DNA from: Bradysia coprophila
Taxonomy: Eukaryota; Arthropoda; Insecta; Diptera; Sciaridae
Length of the DNA stretch: 64,000 nucleotides
Assembly: GCF_014529535.1 (NCBI RefSeq)
Contig: NW_023503374.1
Location: 9,169,685 to 9,233,684, forward strand
Direction: 5' to 3'
The notes under the pieces were generated by a model that saw nothing but the letters and a program-made list of their open reading frames with translations, had not been told where the DNA came from and ran no database searches. Below, in pieces: positions 49,301-59,972 of this stretch. Position 1 is the first letter of the stretch. Each line of letters opens with the position of its first letter. Made by a program: the position numbers and the translations under genes.

Positions 49301-49686
49301 AGTTGATAACTTTATCATAACAAGCGAACTAACACAACACCTAAAGCTTATTGGTTGGCAAAGTTTTTTATCGTACTACGTTCGATCTACTTACTTTAGG
49401 GTATCCAAGCTATTAATCGAAAATGGTGGATATGTTGTTGGATCAGGATAAGGAGTTGGAGTCACCTGCGACCACATAAAATAATTGAGTCGTTATAATT
49501 TCATCACCTTCGTAAATATGCTTAGTGGCATACCAATCCTCTGATGATAACTAAAAGTACACTGAACACAGCTGGTGCTAAAATTTCAACGATTGTTCGC
49601 AATTTATGTCGCCATTGAATCAGCCAATTTTTCCACATTAAAAGTCGGAATTTAGCAAAATTTGAGGTCGTCATTGTAGCTGTCAT
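40376..49686 (-). CDS. ABCA-family full lipid-type transporter (ABCA3-like)
   Basis: Twenty-four exons in phase give about 1711 residues: 49686-49534, 49465-49395, 47122-47059, 46984-46853, 46792-46630, 46592-46462, 46112-46027, 45954-45786, 45726-45644, 45582-45198, 45132-44892, 44812-44348, 44136-43693, 43616-43334, 43261-43075, 42990-42763, 42700-42403, 42350-41774, 41661-41624, 41565-41287, 41225-41136, 41075-40826, 40758-40636, 40571-40376. Layout is TM1, large lumenal loop, five spans, NBD1, then the same again with NBD2. NBD1 has [18 protein letters not shown] and [13 protein letters not shown]2 has [18 protein letters not shown] and FDEPTAGMD. All key ATPase residues are present in both. 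ABCA proteins move lipids across membranes, with many in lysosome-like organelles. Length is typical of insect ABCA3-like proteins. Exons 9 and 10 are joined across a ~60-bp intron that leaves an open frame in another phase. Confidence 0.93.
46196..46434. mobile_element. Small inverted-repeat element in an ABCA intron
   Basis: TAACCTTTCACAGAC at the left and GTCTATGAAAGGTTA at the right are near-inverse. An inner hairpin pairs CACGGGCTGGACACT with AGTGTCAGGCCCGTG (46346-46416). It lies in the intron 46113-46461. Confidence 0.55.
47605..49010. mobile_element. Nested inverted-repeat element in the second ABCA intron
   Basis: Outer arms of about 260 bp: GATTCTTTTCAAAAACAGCC...CGGACGCATTTTCTAG (47610 on) is the inverse of CTAGAAAATGCGTCCG...GGCTGTTTTTGAAAAGAATC (to 49003). 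Inside lie three further inverted units: a MITE (47863-48040), a palindrome with GTCGAAA(G/A) and CATGTAAAAT arms (about 48050-48335), and another with ACTGTTCTTACA and ACAAAACGTACATGG arms (about 48360-48710). It occupies the 2.3-kb intron between 49395 and 47122 and has no coding capacity. Confidence 0.8.
47863..48040. mobile_element. MITE inserted in the outer left arm, copy 1
   Basis: Ends AGGTTTCTTCC and GGAAGAAACCT, with CATCCACAG/CTGTGGATG inside. The uninterrupted site survives in the opposite outer arm (near 48750: CTCAATAGTAC), so the insertion point can be read directly; the flanks fit a 2-bp (TA or AT) duplication. The second copy is at 57622-57807. Confidence 0.8.
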
Positions 49687-49689
49687 GGT

Positions 49690-52600
49690 CACTTAAAGTT
49701 CCTATATCGTAGACGTTGGACTTCACTTTAAAACGAATGTGAAACACTTCAAGTGTTTGTTTAGGTATTCAACAGAATGTGAAATCGAAATTCAAATCGA
49801 ACATTTTATGAATTTGGCTTCAAACTAACCTGGGCAGCAAAATCTCAACTGTTATGCTTTCACAGACTACAATCGAAGTATTTTTAACAAAAATATGCAA
49901 AATCTTTTACTTCATTAGTTTCAACATTTGAATGAGACAACACTTGGTCACCATCTATTTTGGTCGTCGATGATATAGATAATTACGAAATAAATTTGTG
50001 AAATTATCATTTCGTTTCATGTAAAATTCCTTGGCATATTGACATTTTTTCATTGAAATTTTAATATCAAAATAATGGTATGCCCCGTCCGATAAACAAA
50101 AGATTACAAAATGTGAGTAGAACAATTGATAAGGATTGAAAGTTATTGCAACTACGTCACATTGTGATATCACTTAATATGTACAACATTGCATCACTGC
50201 ATGACTATAACACTTCAGTGATTCATTTCTTTTCGAAAGATTGTAAGAATTTTACCACGGAACTACCAAATTTGTACAACTGATTTTCGGTAATTCCAAT
50301 TTACCCAAATTTAACAGAAAAAAGGGGGTCAACGATCACCATTATTACCGCAGCTTTATCAATTTGAAAGTTCGATATCATTTCAGCGATTAACGAGCGG
50401 AAAATGATAGACTCACTTGAACTATGATAGGCACTCTGTTATTCCTTATCCTAAATTCAGACCGACGCGACACAATACAACATGTAATTAGACCACGCTA
50501 TATTTTTACAGATAAAAATAGAAATTTTGCCGAATGGAGATGCTTACAACAATCATTCAGATTTGAGAGATAAAATCAAAAATAGATTTCCTCAGAAAAA
50601 CACCTATTTAGCCCAGTATCCCAGTCCTTGGAGTCAGAGCAGGCCTAGTATTATTGTAGTTATACGTTTCAAATTTCTGCTGTCAAGTAAGGTAGATTTG
50701 AACCCCTTACAGGTATGCTTTGTAGCCTGTTAGGGGTTCCAAATCTATATGAGTCATACGTGATGTGAAATATAACGGTTTTTACCTACATATGATAGTT
50801 TTCACCGTAAGTAAATATAGAAGTTACGCTTAACATGACATACATACTATGACGCATTACAAATTAAAGTAGAAAAAGATAGAGTCATACGTGTGAAAAT
50901 GAAAATGTGTCGATAAACTTAACTGTAGCTTTGCATATCGATGCGAAAGACACTTAATGACAACTTTTCCTTTGTTCTACTGTCACATAAAAAAAAGAAA
51001 ATTTTGGGTGTATTTCTTGTCGCTATGTGAAGCTGTACGAATGTATTTACTGCGACTCCGTCTTGCAGACACACAAATGATTTACGGTTTTTATGTACTC
51101 TCGATTTTAAAAATTGAAACGCGTTGTTATTACTAAATGATTAAATTAACCACGCGAATAATTTTTCGGGTCACTTCATGTTCGATAAATTTTGAATTTA
51201 AATTTAGGAATAAAATGATTCCACTTCTTGATGAATACGACACCACAATAAAATTCATCAATGCAGTAGTTTACCTGACAGCAATGAAAACACTAACAGA
51301 ATCTAAATAATTTAAATATTTAAAATATTCTTCGGTGCACTACGAGTCATTTGGCACAATGTATTTCGAATTTTTCAACGAATTTTCAAACTAAAAAATA
51401 GTTCTCGTTTCAATGTCTCACACTAATAAGCTTCACTTCATCACAAACCTAGATTAGATTAAAAAAAAGTCTGCGACGAAGACTTTTCATCAAAGGTTTC
51501 CCGTATATTTTACCCGTTCAACACAATAACAGTCACTGACATGAAAATCCGCAAAATTATGTTGTCTAACTGCTGTAAATCGACTTCTCTGATTCAGGTA
51601 GTGTTGTTATCATTATTCCTTCCTGATAATAATTGATATTTTTTCGCGCAAATCCCAATCTCAGTAACCAAAAAAGATAAGATCAATGTGCCCAGGTTTT
51701 CGTAACTTTGCCGTTACGATTGCGTCGATGTGATAAATCGTTATCGATTAGAGATTGATGGTGGCGGAACAAACCTAGATTCAAGTTTCCCGCACTCATA
51801 GTAGTACTCACAGTCGTAGTAATGAATTATAACAGTATTGAACGTGATGTACGGTATTCGAATAGCATTAAGATTGTTAAAGGCGAAAGTGAAATTAAAA
51901 ATCATGCAGGAATGATATGAATTGATGTCTGTTACTACATTGTATTGCACACAGCTATTTGCTAGATTGATAATAAATGGATATTGAACAACAGTACCGT
52001 TTTTATGACAACCGTTTTAACATGAACACGAAATATTTTCCTGGTACAGTTCGAGAAAAATATTAAGTTACAATCCAGTCCATGTTATTCATTCCATAAT
52101 ACTACTACACCTAACTAAGACTTCTCAGACGTTTTAGCAGAATTGATCAAATTTTGACTTTTTTGAATTAATTTTTTTCTGTGTAGAAGACATTATTGAA
52201 CAACTATCATAAATCGAGCGTCAGTTGATTTTGTTTGGATACTTTCCTTTTCGTTATAAACAATTTAAGAATTCAATCCTTTAACTTACCTATAGAAAAC
52301 CCGACACAATTAAAGTTTTAGTCAGGGTGTCAGGGTACTCTAAAATTAGACTGCACAAAATTTGAATTTGTAAGCAAATTTGTTCTCGTATCCGTTTCAA
52401 CTGAATTAGCTAGATCAATCCAGATCAGAACGGTCAGAACACTCAGTATATTATAAGTATAACCTGGCACTGTGCCAGTGGCACATTGAGTTTGAATGGA
52501 CGTTGGAAGATTATCTTATTATCCCATCTTGGTTTGTATAGGAAGTTATATACATTTGTCACAATGGTTACTATTGTCCCTGCGCGCTGCACTTGTAAAA

Positions 52601-53460
52601 AAAGACACAACTATTACCAAACGCAGAGTAATATTAAAAGAGCGCTAGGTTGTCCATTCCAAAAACTACTCTTCAAACAAATCCTTTCATTAAAATGAAT
52701 TCAAAGCTTACGGATACTCAACGTTCATTACGGGTATCTCATTTCGGCTTCCTTCAACAACACATTTTATTAATAATTATTATCTATCCATCAAACGTGT
52801 TGATAAACGAATTTTAATTGATTTGCACCTGAGAAATGAGATTAGATATTATGCGTAACGACAATTTACATTTTTGCATTGACAAACTCCACAAACTCTA
52901 CCTTGGTTTGGCCGTATTTTATTACATGACCCAGATGCGTAAACCCATTTTGTGGATGGATATTTTTGAAAATCAATTTCAGTTGAATATTGAACTTGGA
53001 AATTTGGAACTTTGTACCATGAATACAAGGAGAGAGACTCGTATGTGTCAAAAGAAAACATAACCAGCATGAGATCTGTGTTATAACTAGCAGTGATAAA
53101 AATTGAGCGAGTCCCTGTGACTAATGTGGTCCTACTAATGTTCATATACACCAACTGAAGTAAAACATTTTCAATTTGTTGCATGACGAAAATTAAAATT
53201 AGGCCAGGATCAAGCTTACTGTCCGATATCACTATTTCTCCGAACCAGGAACCAAGCACTACATCGCAGTGCATTCCTAGTGAAAGTGGAAAGTGGAAGA
53301 TTTCGGCGAATTCAAGGTTTTTTATTAGAAACTTGTTCGATGGTGTCGTCGACGACAAAAAATGCAATATATAAAAATTGAATGTTGTACAGAGACTCCG
53401 CTCGATCGATTGGTGGACTACATCATTTCAGTGGGATGTTGTTTGTTACAAGCTGGAAAA
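49690..53460. other. Spacer upstream of ABCA
   Basis: It should contain the ABCA promoter; none is identifiable by eye. A hairpin pairs AGATTTGAACCCCTTACAGG with CCTGTTAGGGGTTCCAAATCT near 50695-50748. A 172-codon minus frame (52849-53367) is listed separately. The other short frames look random. Confidence 0.45.
52849..53367 (-). CDS. Unrecognised 172-residue open frame
   Basis: Starts at an ATG 53367 (MHFLSSTTPSNKF) and ends at a stop at 52849. Long for chance in this AT-rich sequence. The C-terminus is Cys-rich (CGVCQCKNVNC), a spacing loosely like integrin or EGF-type repeats, but nothing else in the frame supports that. There is no clear signal peptide. It lies about 100 bp after the stop of the RBR ligase gene and could be its 3' UTR. 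Confidence 0.25.
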   Translation of the reverse strand: MHFLSSTTPSNKFLIKNLEFAEIFHFPLSLGMHCDVVLGSWFGEIVISDSKLDPGLILIFVMQQIENVLLQLVYMNISRTTLVTGTRSIFITASYNTDLMLVMFSFDTYESLSLYSWYKVPNFQVQYSTEIDFQKYPSTKWVYASGSCNKIRPNQGRVCGVCQCKNVNCRYA

Positions 53461-53464
53461 CATG

Positions 53465-56400
53465 TCATTTATATTTCCAATTTTGTGAATAGCATTCGAA
53501 AACTCGTTTAATTAAGCATACCATTTCGCAAATCCTTTTATATTCATCCTCTTTTTGGTTAAGAGTTCGTGGCGGAATAGCAATACCTTGGAATCGAAGC
53601 AACTCGTGATAGTTGGTCACAGTCAGAATCGAATTCGTTTCGAGATTGGATTTCGTTATGGCCAAAATCAAGAATTCCTTGTAATGTTTTTCACACAGAC
53701 CAGCCTGTCCTCCTTTTGTCGGTTCTCTGCAAGTGGTGTCAATAATGCTGTTTCCTTTTATAATTTGAAGCTCGATCTGACAGTTATTGTTATCGCTAAC
53801 TTTGTTACTGGTGAAGAGCGCAGACACTTCAACCATAAAATTGATTTGATTTGCCTGAAAATTCACAGAAATTAGGGGAGAAAAGAGGCGAATTTGAAGT
53901 AAGTGGTGAGATCACCTCAAGCAATCCTTGCAGTTCAGCCACTGGCTTATCGCGTAAGTAGTGCAAACAATTTCTCTTATGGTGTGAATGCAACCCGAGA
54001 TTCTTGCAGTATGGCGAAACAGTGCACTGACGCAAAAATGGTCTGCTGCAACCGAAGCAAAATTCATGTTTACATTGAGTACAGGTAAAGTGAATGCAGC
54101 CACCCCTGTGAAGATTCAGCTACTTTAATACATTGCGAAATTAGATGATCAATGGTGATGATGCTATATACCTGGACAAATCATATCTAAATTTACATTT
54201 AGGACAATCAATGCCGTTCTTCTGTAAATAATTCCCGATAGCATCCTGCGAAACTTGGATATTATTGTCACGTTGCCATTGAGCGAATTGTTCGCATGTT
54301 ATGTTCATATGTTGCGTTTGCCACTGGAATTTATTTTTTCAATAATTCACGTTAGTGCTAATTCGTCATCATATCCTAAAGGTTTGTTGGTTTGGATTTC
54401 AACAGATCATACATTTTGTGAAAACGTAAGAAACACCTGTAACCGGTGAGAGACGAGGTTCTTGATGTGAAATCAAATGTTAGTCTCAACTTATTCACAT
54501 TTCTTCAAACACTCGCATCATACCATAGAGCCTACCATCATTAGTGAACGACCCCTTCCACGAGGAAAAATTCACGTTTTCATTAAAAAAGATGGCTGGT
54601 TGGCACTTGTCTATTTTAAGATGAATGTGTGTTTTGCCAGATAAGAAATAGTCAAGAGCAGTAACACTAACACGAGTAATACCTTATCAAAGCTCTTAAA
54701 AACGAATTGGCTTTCGTAAATGATGACCTAATCAAGTTCATAATCCATTCATGGTTTTAATTTTCAGCTTATCTTCATAGCCCGCAAGTGATATACCACA
54801 TTCGCTGTTACAGAAAAATGCTTTGGACCTTCGAATACGCGAAGTGACTTGTCTCATAGTGAATTTTACTGTTCACCCATACTCTAACTTAACTTGCATA
54901 AGAAACTTAGCGACAAATTTTAAATTTAATAATTTGTTGCTAAGTTCGTTATGCAAGTTATGTAAGTGGGTAAATGTGGATTTGCCTATAGATTTATTTT
55001 AACTACAGAAAGCACTGAATCCATTTTAGAGACAAGTCTAAAGTTAACATTTCCATTTTACACAGCTGAAACCGAAATATCTTCCATTTTTCATAATTTC
55101 AGGCCTCCCACTAAATTTTGCTTTGTCCGAAATTCGGACATTTCGGACAATTTTTCATAAAAATTTCGGACATTTATTGTAAAGATTTCGGACAATTCTT
55201 TAAATTTTCACTAAAAAATCGCAAACCGAGATGCCTTCAAGTCATTTGAAACCATTCAATCGACAAACAACAAGGTTTTAAATGAAATGAGCAGGTTATA
55301 CACGCTGAAGTTTTTTAAAGTAGAAGATTTTCTCAACGTAAGAACAGAATAGGGGACCCGAAATCTAACAGTTTTCTAGAAAAGTTAGTGTTAAATTCGT
55401 TAATTAACTGAAGCTTGGCTGAACATATTCAAGAAAGTCCAGTGCTGAACTGGATATCAAAAGGAACTTCGGGGAAAACATGAAAAAGCCCGTCATACCG
55501 GGATGATAATAATTTCTGGTTATTTTATGTATGATTTTCAATTCTTTGATCGAAATACATTTTCTCCGTTTTTTGCACGAGTTTGCTTCGTTTAGTCAAA
55601 AATTATTAAGGAAGTCACTTATTAGTCACTTAAAAAAAATGTGCGAGCGAAGCGAGCAAAAGTTATTTAGATCCAAAATTTGATGCAGGGTTTTCTCAAT
55701 GTGACTGTTTTCAGAAATTTTTATTTAAATATTCATTGCGATGAAAATTTCGGTTGAAAATATTGGTAGATTGAAAGTAAAATTAAAAATTTGAATTTTT
55801 TTGTTTTTGTATAGACGGTTTTATAAATTTCAATATGTCATTCCGGTCAAATCTTAAAGAAAATTTCGGACAATTTCGGACAAATGTGTAAAATTTCGGA
55901 CATTTCGGACAAGTGGGACGCCTGCATAATTTTTAATGTCGAGCCAAGACAAATGCAGAAGTGGAACTAACGTATTCTGAATCACCCTACGAAATTAAAT
56001 TTCTCTAAGAATGTCGAACAATTATCAGTGATTATGATAACTGTTCGAGTCTGATGATTGTCTGGCTTCACTTAATCATAACCAAACATAACCATACAAA
56101 CAAAAGAATGGAAACGGAATTACTCACAACTTTTTTGCATTGAAAACAAAATCTCACTCTACAATCAGGACATCGAACCATATTTAGATGTGAATTCTTT
56201 AAGAATCCAGACGTACACTGCAGAATATAAAAACGATTTTTTTAAGGCAAAACAGAACTCTTTTGAAAACAATTTGAACAACTCACCTGAATACACCAAA
56301 CAAAGTTCGGTTCCTTTGAGAGAGCCACTTCCGTCAGCTTCTTTTCGAAAACATTGACGATATTTTCGTCTAAAATTGGTTTCAGGATTGCGAGCAATAA

Positions 56401-57165
56401 TGAAAAATATTGTTCATGCTTGTCGGCATTCGAATGCAAGTCAGGTACGTTGCAAAACGGACAAATGCAATCCAAAATGGGACGTTGAGTGATCTGAAAT
56501 TTGAGCATACAATGTAACACCACATGGTAGGGTGGTATGTGAAATCGAATAAAGTGAAAGAAGTCTAATTAGAAACCCTGAACCAAGAGTAGAGACAGGT
56601 GAGTGAGGTCGAAAGCCGTGCAACGTTTTTCATTCGAATCACCATTTAATGCTTGCCTTAAGTGAACAGACGACGAGCCAACTGTCTTCCTTTCGCAGCC
56701 GCGATGGAATAACTTACTTGGTTTGTGAAGTATCCAACTGCACAATCGTGGCAAAATATGTGAACACAGTCAAACATAGCAAAATAATTGGTTCCAATGG
56801 CTTCGTAGCATAGTTTACATTCCTGTCGAGGACATTCATCCATTGGCATATCGGGTTTGGGTTCGGGATCAGCCTTAAATATGAAAATATTTCGACATTG
56901 AAACTCATGCTTAAAGGTCACACGCTTAAAATATACGTACAATGTTTCCTTCCAAGCTAAATACAGTGTGATGACACATTTCACAAATTTCGACTTCTGG
57001 TTCGTTTACAAATGTGCAAGTAGCACATTGAATACCATCACGATCTTCATCAACCGTCGATACGATAGCTGACTTTAACGATTTTGAGCACATGTCACAA
57101 ATTTTTGCGTTTGGTTTGTTCAAAAATGTGCAATGATCACAATAATAATTATTGATGTTACTCAT
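53465..57165 (-). CDS. LUBEL: HOIP/LUBEL-type RBR E3 ubiquitin ligase, short form
   Basis: Seven exons in phase, 469 residues: 57165-56941, 56873-56718, 56493-56287, 56217-56128, 54323-54172, 54105-53916, 53854-53465. Order: two RanBP2/NZF-type zinc fingers ([12 protein letters not shown] and [12 protein letters not shown]; the usual Trp is Tyr or Ile), RING1 (CKLCYEAI...CVHIFCHDC), IBR (WCIQCTSGF...[12 protein letters not shown]), RING2 with GIDCPKCKF and RGGCIHFTC, whose Cys (about 280) is the catalytic position, then [14 protein letters not shown] and a linear-ubiquitin-determining domain ([20 protein letters not shown], about 370-400). HOIP and LUBEL make Met1-linked ubiquitin chains in the cytosol for NF-kB/immune signalling. 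The RING2-LDD block makes the HOIP class sure. The protein lacks the N-terminal PUB and UBA parts of that class; no upstream exon was seen. It may be a compact paralog. The fourth intron (about 1.8 kb) holds two inverted-repeat elements. Confidence 0.9.
54888..54970. repeat. Perfect-looking short palindrome, ~80 bp
   Basis: TTAACTTGCATAA-GAAACTTAGCGACAAATT pairs with AATTTGTTGCTAAGTTCGTTATGCAAGTTA around an AT-rich centre. It lies in the fourth intron of the RBR ligase gene and is probably a minimal MITE. Confidence 0.7.
55090..55935. mobile_element. Inverted-repeat element with TTTCGGACA direct repeats, ~840 bp
   Basis: The left edge ATAATTTCAGGCCTCCCACT...TTGTCCGAAAT faces the right edge ATTTCGGACAAGTGGGACGCCTGCATAATTT. 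ATTTCGGACA recurs several times near both ends (55130-55195; 55860-55910). No frame inside. It lies in the fourth intron of the RBR ligase gene. Confidence 0.7.
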
Positions 57166-57621
57166 GACTGACAGAGTTGAGTTGCTGTCACACAGAATTA
57201 ATTAACTGCCGATGAAGTTACAATATCTTGATAACACAAATTAGATAATGTACATCACCACACGGTCTTTTTTTTCGAACTGAATGTTCTTGATCGGATA
57301 AAATGTCCATAATTAATGAAACAAAAAAGAAGTAAAAAGCTGAAGTCAACAGTGACTACTTAGATTATACAAGTTATCCAATCACAAAAAAAAACTACAA
57401 AGAAAGTGTTGCTGTGTCTCTGCAAGAAGACCCGACCACACAAATGCAGAAATGTTCACTATCATTCAGAGAAATGATAAGCGTGGCCCCTCACGGCTGG
57501 GATAGAGCACGCCTGACTGCGGCGCCGTGCTTATCATTTCTCTGCTATCATTTGACAAAATCAAGACGCACATGCTCCGAAGTAAACAAGCAATATGACC
57601 TCCATTCTATTCAAAGTATGT

Positions 57622-57807
57622 ATAGGTTTCTTCCATCGTATGGTAAAAACGAATTTTGACAGGCCGAGAACAACCGACCGTTATCCACAGAAGCAAACAT
57701 AACCGCAACTTAAACAAATTTGTTCGTTAAAACTTCAAAGTGAGGTTGTGTTAACGTCTCTGTGGATGACGACTGACATTTTGAACGGCTTTGGAAGACA
57801 CCTACAG
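57622..57807. mobile_element. MITE copy 2 of the 47863 family (inverse orientation)
   Basis: GGTTTCTTCCATCGTATGG, ACAGGCCGAGAACAACCGACCG, GCAAACATAACCGCAACTTA, ACTTCAAAGTGAGGTTGTG and ATTTTGAACGGC match the reverse complement of 47863-48040 through most of the length. Ends are GGTTTCTTCC and GGAAGACACC. Confidence 0.85.
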
Positions 57808-58869
57808 AGATGCTAATATCACGACTGGGTCGTTTCGACGGATAGAGGAAGTACGTCGAATGATTTTGAATCGATCATTTTCAATGTCGTCCGAGCTGTC
57901 AAATAAGTTGTCATTTTCACAAATTTAACCTTAAATCTAACAAAAAAAAAGTATTGGATGGTGAGTGGGCACACAAATTTTCATACATTTTAAGTGGAGG
58001 CTCTGTATACGAATTACGAAACATCTTTTGAGGTTAGCTTTGTCAAATTGGCAGCTAATTTGACACTTCTTGAGAGAAGAAACCGCTATATGACACTGAT
58101 CTACCACAGGGTATCTAATTCAACATATTCCCTCTATCCGTCGAAACGTCGTCCCAATCGGATGTAAGCTCTGCAATCAAGTATGGATATTTAATTATTT
58201 TTCGTTTGAAAGACAATCTTGAGCAAAAAAATTGTAGTTCAAAATTTTAAATTAATTTGTTTCTGATTTCAAAAATTTTTCATATACGAAAATGACCATA
58301 TCTATCATTCTCTCTTCCTTTTCTTCTCATGAAATTTATGAAAACTCTCTCACAAAAAAGACTTTTTTTGAGAATACCGTGTTTAAGTAGAGCGATTTTT
58401 GACCACTTTGTTTAAACTGGTCTCGGGGTCACACGTCAAAATGAGAGAAATCACATACAAATTTAAACTGGGCTCAACTCTCAATTTCTTTTTTCATTGA
58501 TGAATATTTGACAGCTGACCCCGTGACCAATTAAATTTAACTGGTTTTCGCTCTCCTTAAACACTGTATTTACTGAAAACCCATCTTTGAAACTACGATG
58601 TAAAATCAACCGAAGGTTTTCCAGACATGTGATAAAAAAAAAAATTCCATTGTTTAAAAATAGCTTTGACCGATAGCGCCGATAGCCATGGGTAATTATA
58701 ACCGTATTAAATTTATCTTTAGGGAAATGCTGTATTTTACTAGAGTGAAGTAATATCACCTAAAATAGCTTTGATACCTAAATTAGAGCGCAAAGAATGA
58801 AGTACTGAAAAAATAGTGTACATAAATTGATACATGTTCGGACACAGGTGCCACCACCCTAGACAACCA

Positions 58870-59352
58870 TAACATTTTTTTTATGCCAAATACTGCGAAA
58901 GTTTGTATTTTCGGTCCTCAAATGGTGACCGAAAGTAAAAAAATTCAGGCCTTGGGCCGAAAGTAAATGTCACTGTCATCATTTTACTTTCGCCCCGTGG
59001 GCTTGCGTATTTGCGGGCCGAAAGTAAATGTCACTGTCATCATTTTACTTTCGGTCCTCATATGTCTCGAAAACACATGTTCACTTGATTGAAAGTACGC
59101 ATTGAGTGTAGTGTTGTGTTGACGATAGCCAAATGTTTTGTAAGCAAGTGAATGTATGTTTACAGTAATTTCATTTGTTAAATTGTTTTTATTTTTATAC
59201 CAGGGGGCTGCCGCCCCCTGGACCCCCGCGCTTTTCGGCATTTTGGTGTTTCTACAGCAAATTTTGCTGATAACTCAACAGTTTAATTAAAATTATGTTT
59301 TGTTTCGGACCGAAAATACAAATCTTCCGCAGTATTTGGCATAAAAAATAGT
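58870..59352. mobile_element. Inverted-repeat element, ~480 bp
   Basis: Arms of about 45 bp: TTTTTTATGCCAAATACTGCG...ATTTTCGGTCCT at the left, its inverse at 59298-59352. Inside, GGGCCGAAAGTAAATGTCAC...TCATTTTACTTTCG occurs twice (about 58955-58992 and 59014-59053). A GC-rich palindrome sits at about 59200-59222. Confidence 0.75.
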
Positions 59353-59972
59353 ATGCATCACTCGGGGCAAAAGTAAAAAAATTCAAATCGTGTGATTGCG
59401 GCCCTTGCCTGCGGCGCGGGCTGCAAACTTGACACGTTTGAATTTTTTTACTTTCGCCCCTTGTTATGCAAAATACTATTTCGTGTGTCGGGACCGAAAA
59501 CGGAGGTTTTGCAGAAATTTTCTCAGGTTTTCGGCCCCACAACAGTTGTTGAAAAGTTGTCCACAACAGATACGTAAATGAGTATTGTTCACTGCTGTCC
59601 TCTTCAAAAAGCTTGTGAAATCGAATTGACTTAAAAGTCCTTCCACCCACTAGAGTTTTTCTCACAAATTTGGTGTAACAATGTAAATTTTGTTATGTTG
59701 TTTTACTAAAACGTTAGGTATGAACAATGGTATATCAAAACTTACTAAGCCCAACAGCATAGCTTGCTAAATAAATGCATAAAATTGCTGTGTGACGCAT
59801 TGTTATGTTCTGGTACAGATAAGAATTTCATTATGTTTATGTTGATGTGGAATGTTTTAATTCATTTTAACATTATTGTGCTATATCACATTAAACAGAG
59901 GCTGTCCCTTATTTTTTTCATCGTTAACAGTTGACTTGCCGTTTCTTTGTTCTCCTTCATTTGTTTCGTTGT

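Larger units (their letters stand above)
57170..59965. other. Spacer with stacked inverted-repeat elements
   Basis: No gene supported. It holds an ~80-bp hairpin (57467-57541), MITE copy 2 (57622-57807), an inverted-repeat element with an internal duplication (58870-59352), and a GC-cored hairpin (59359-59464). A palindrome CCAGGGGGCTGCCGCCCCCTGG lies near 59200-59222. The short frames here are artefacts. Confidence 0.5.

Noticed and set aside
53555..53875. 106-codon plus-strand frame
   Set aside because: It is antisense to the last exon of the RBR ligase gene, whose frame matches the HOIP LDD.
57480..57530. tRNA-like stretch (GGGATAGAGCACGCCTGACTG) inside a hairpin
   Set aside because: There is a D-arm-like and anticodon-stem-like run but no T-arm B box and no acceptor stem; at most a SINE or tRNA relic.
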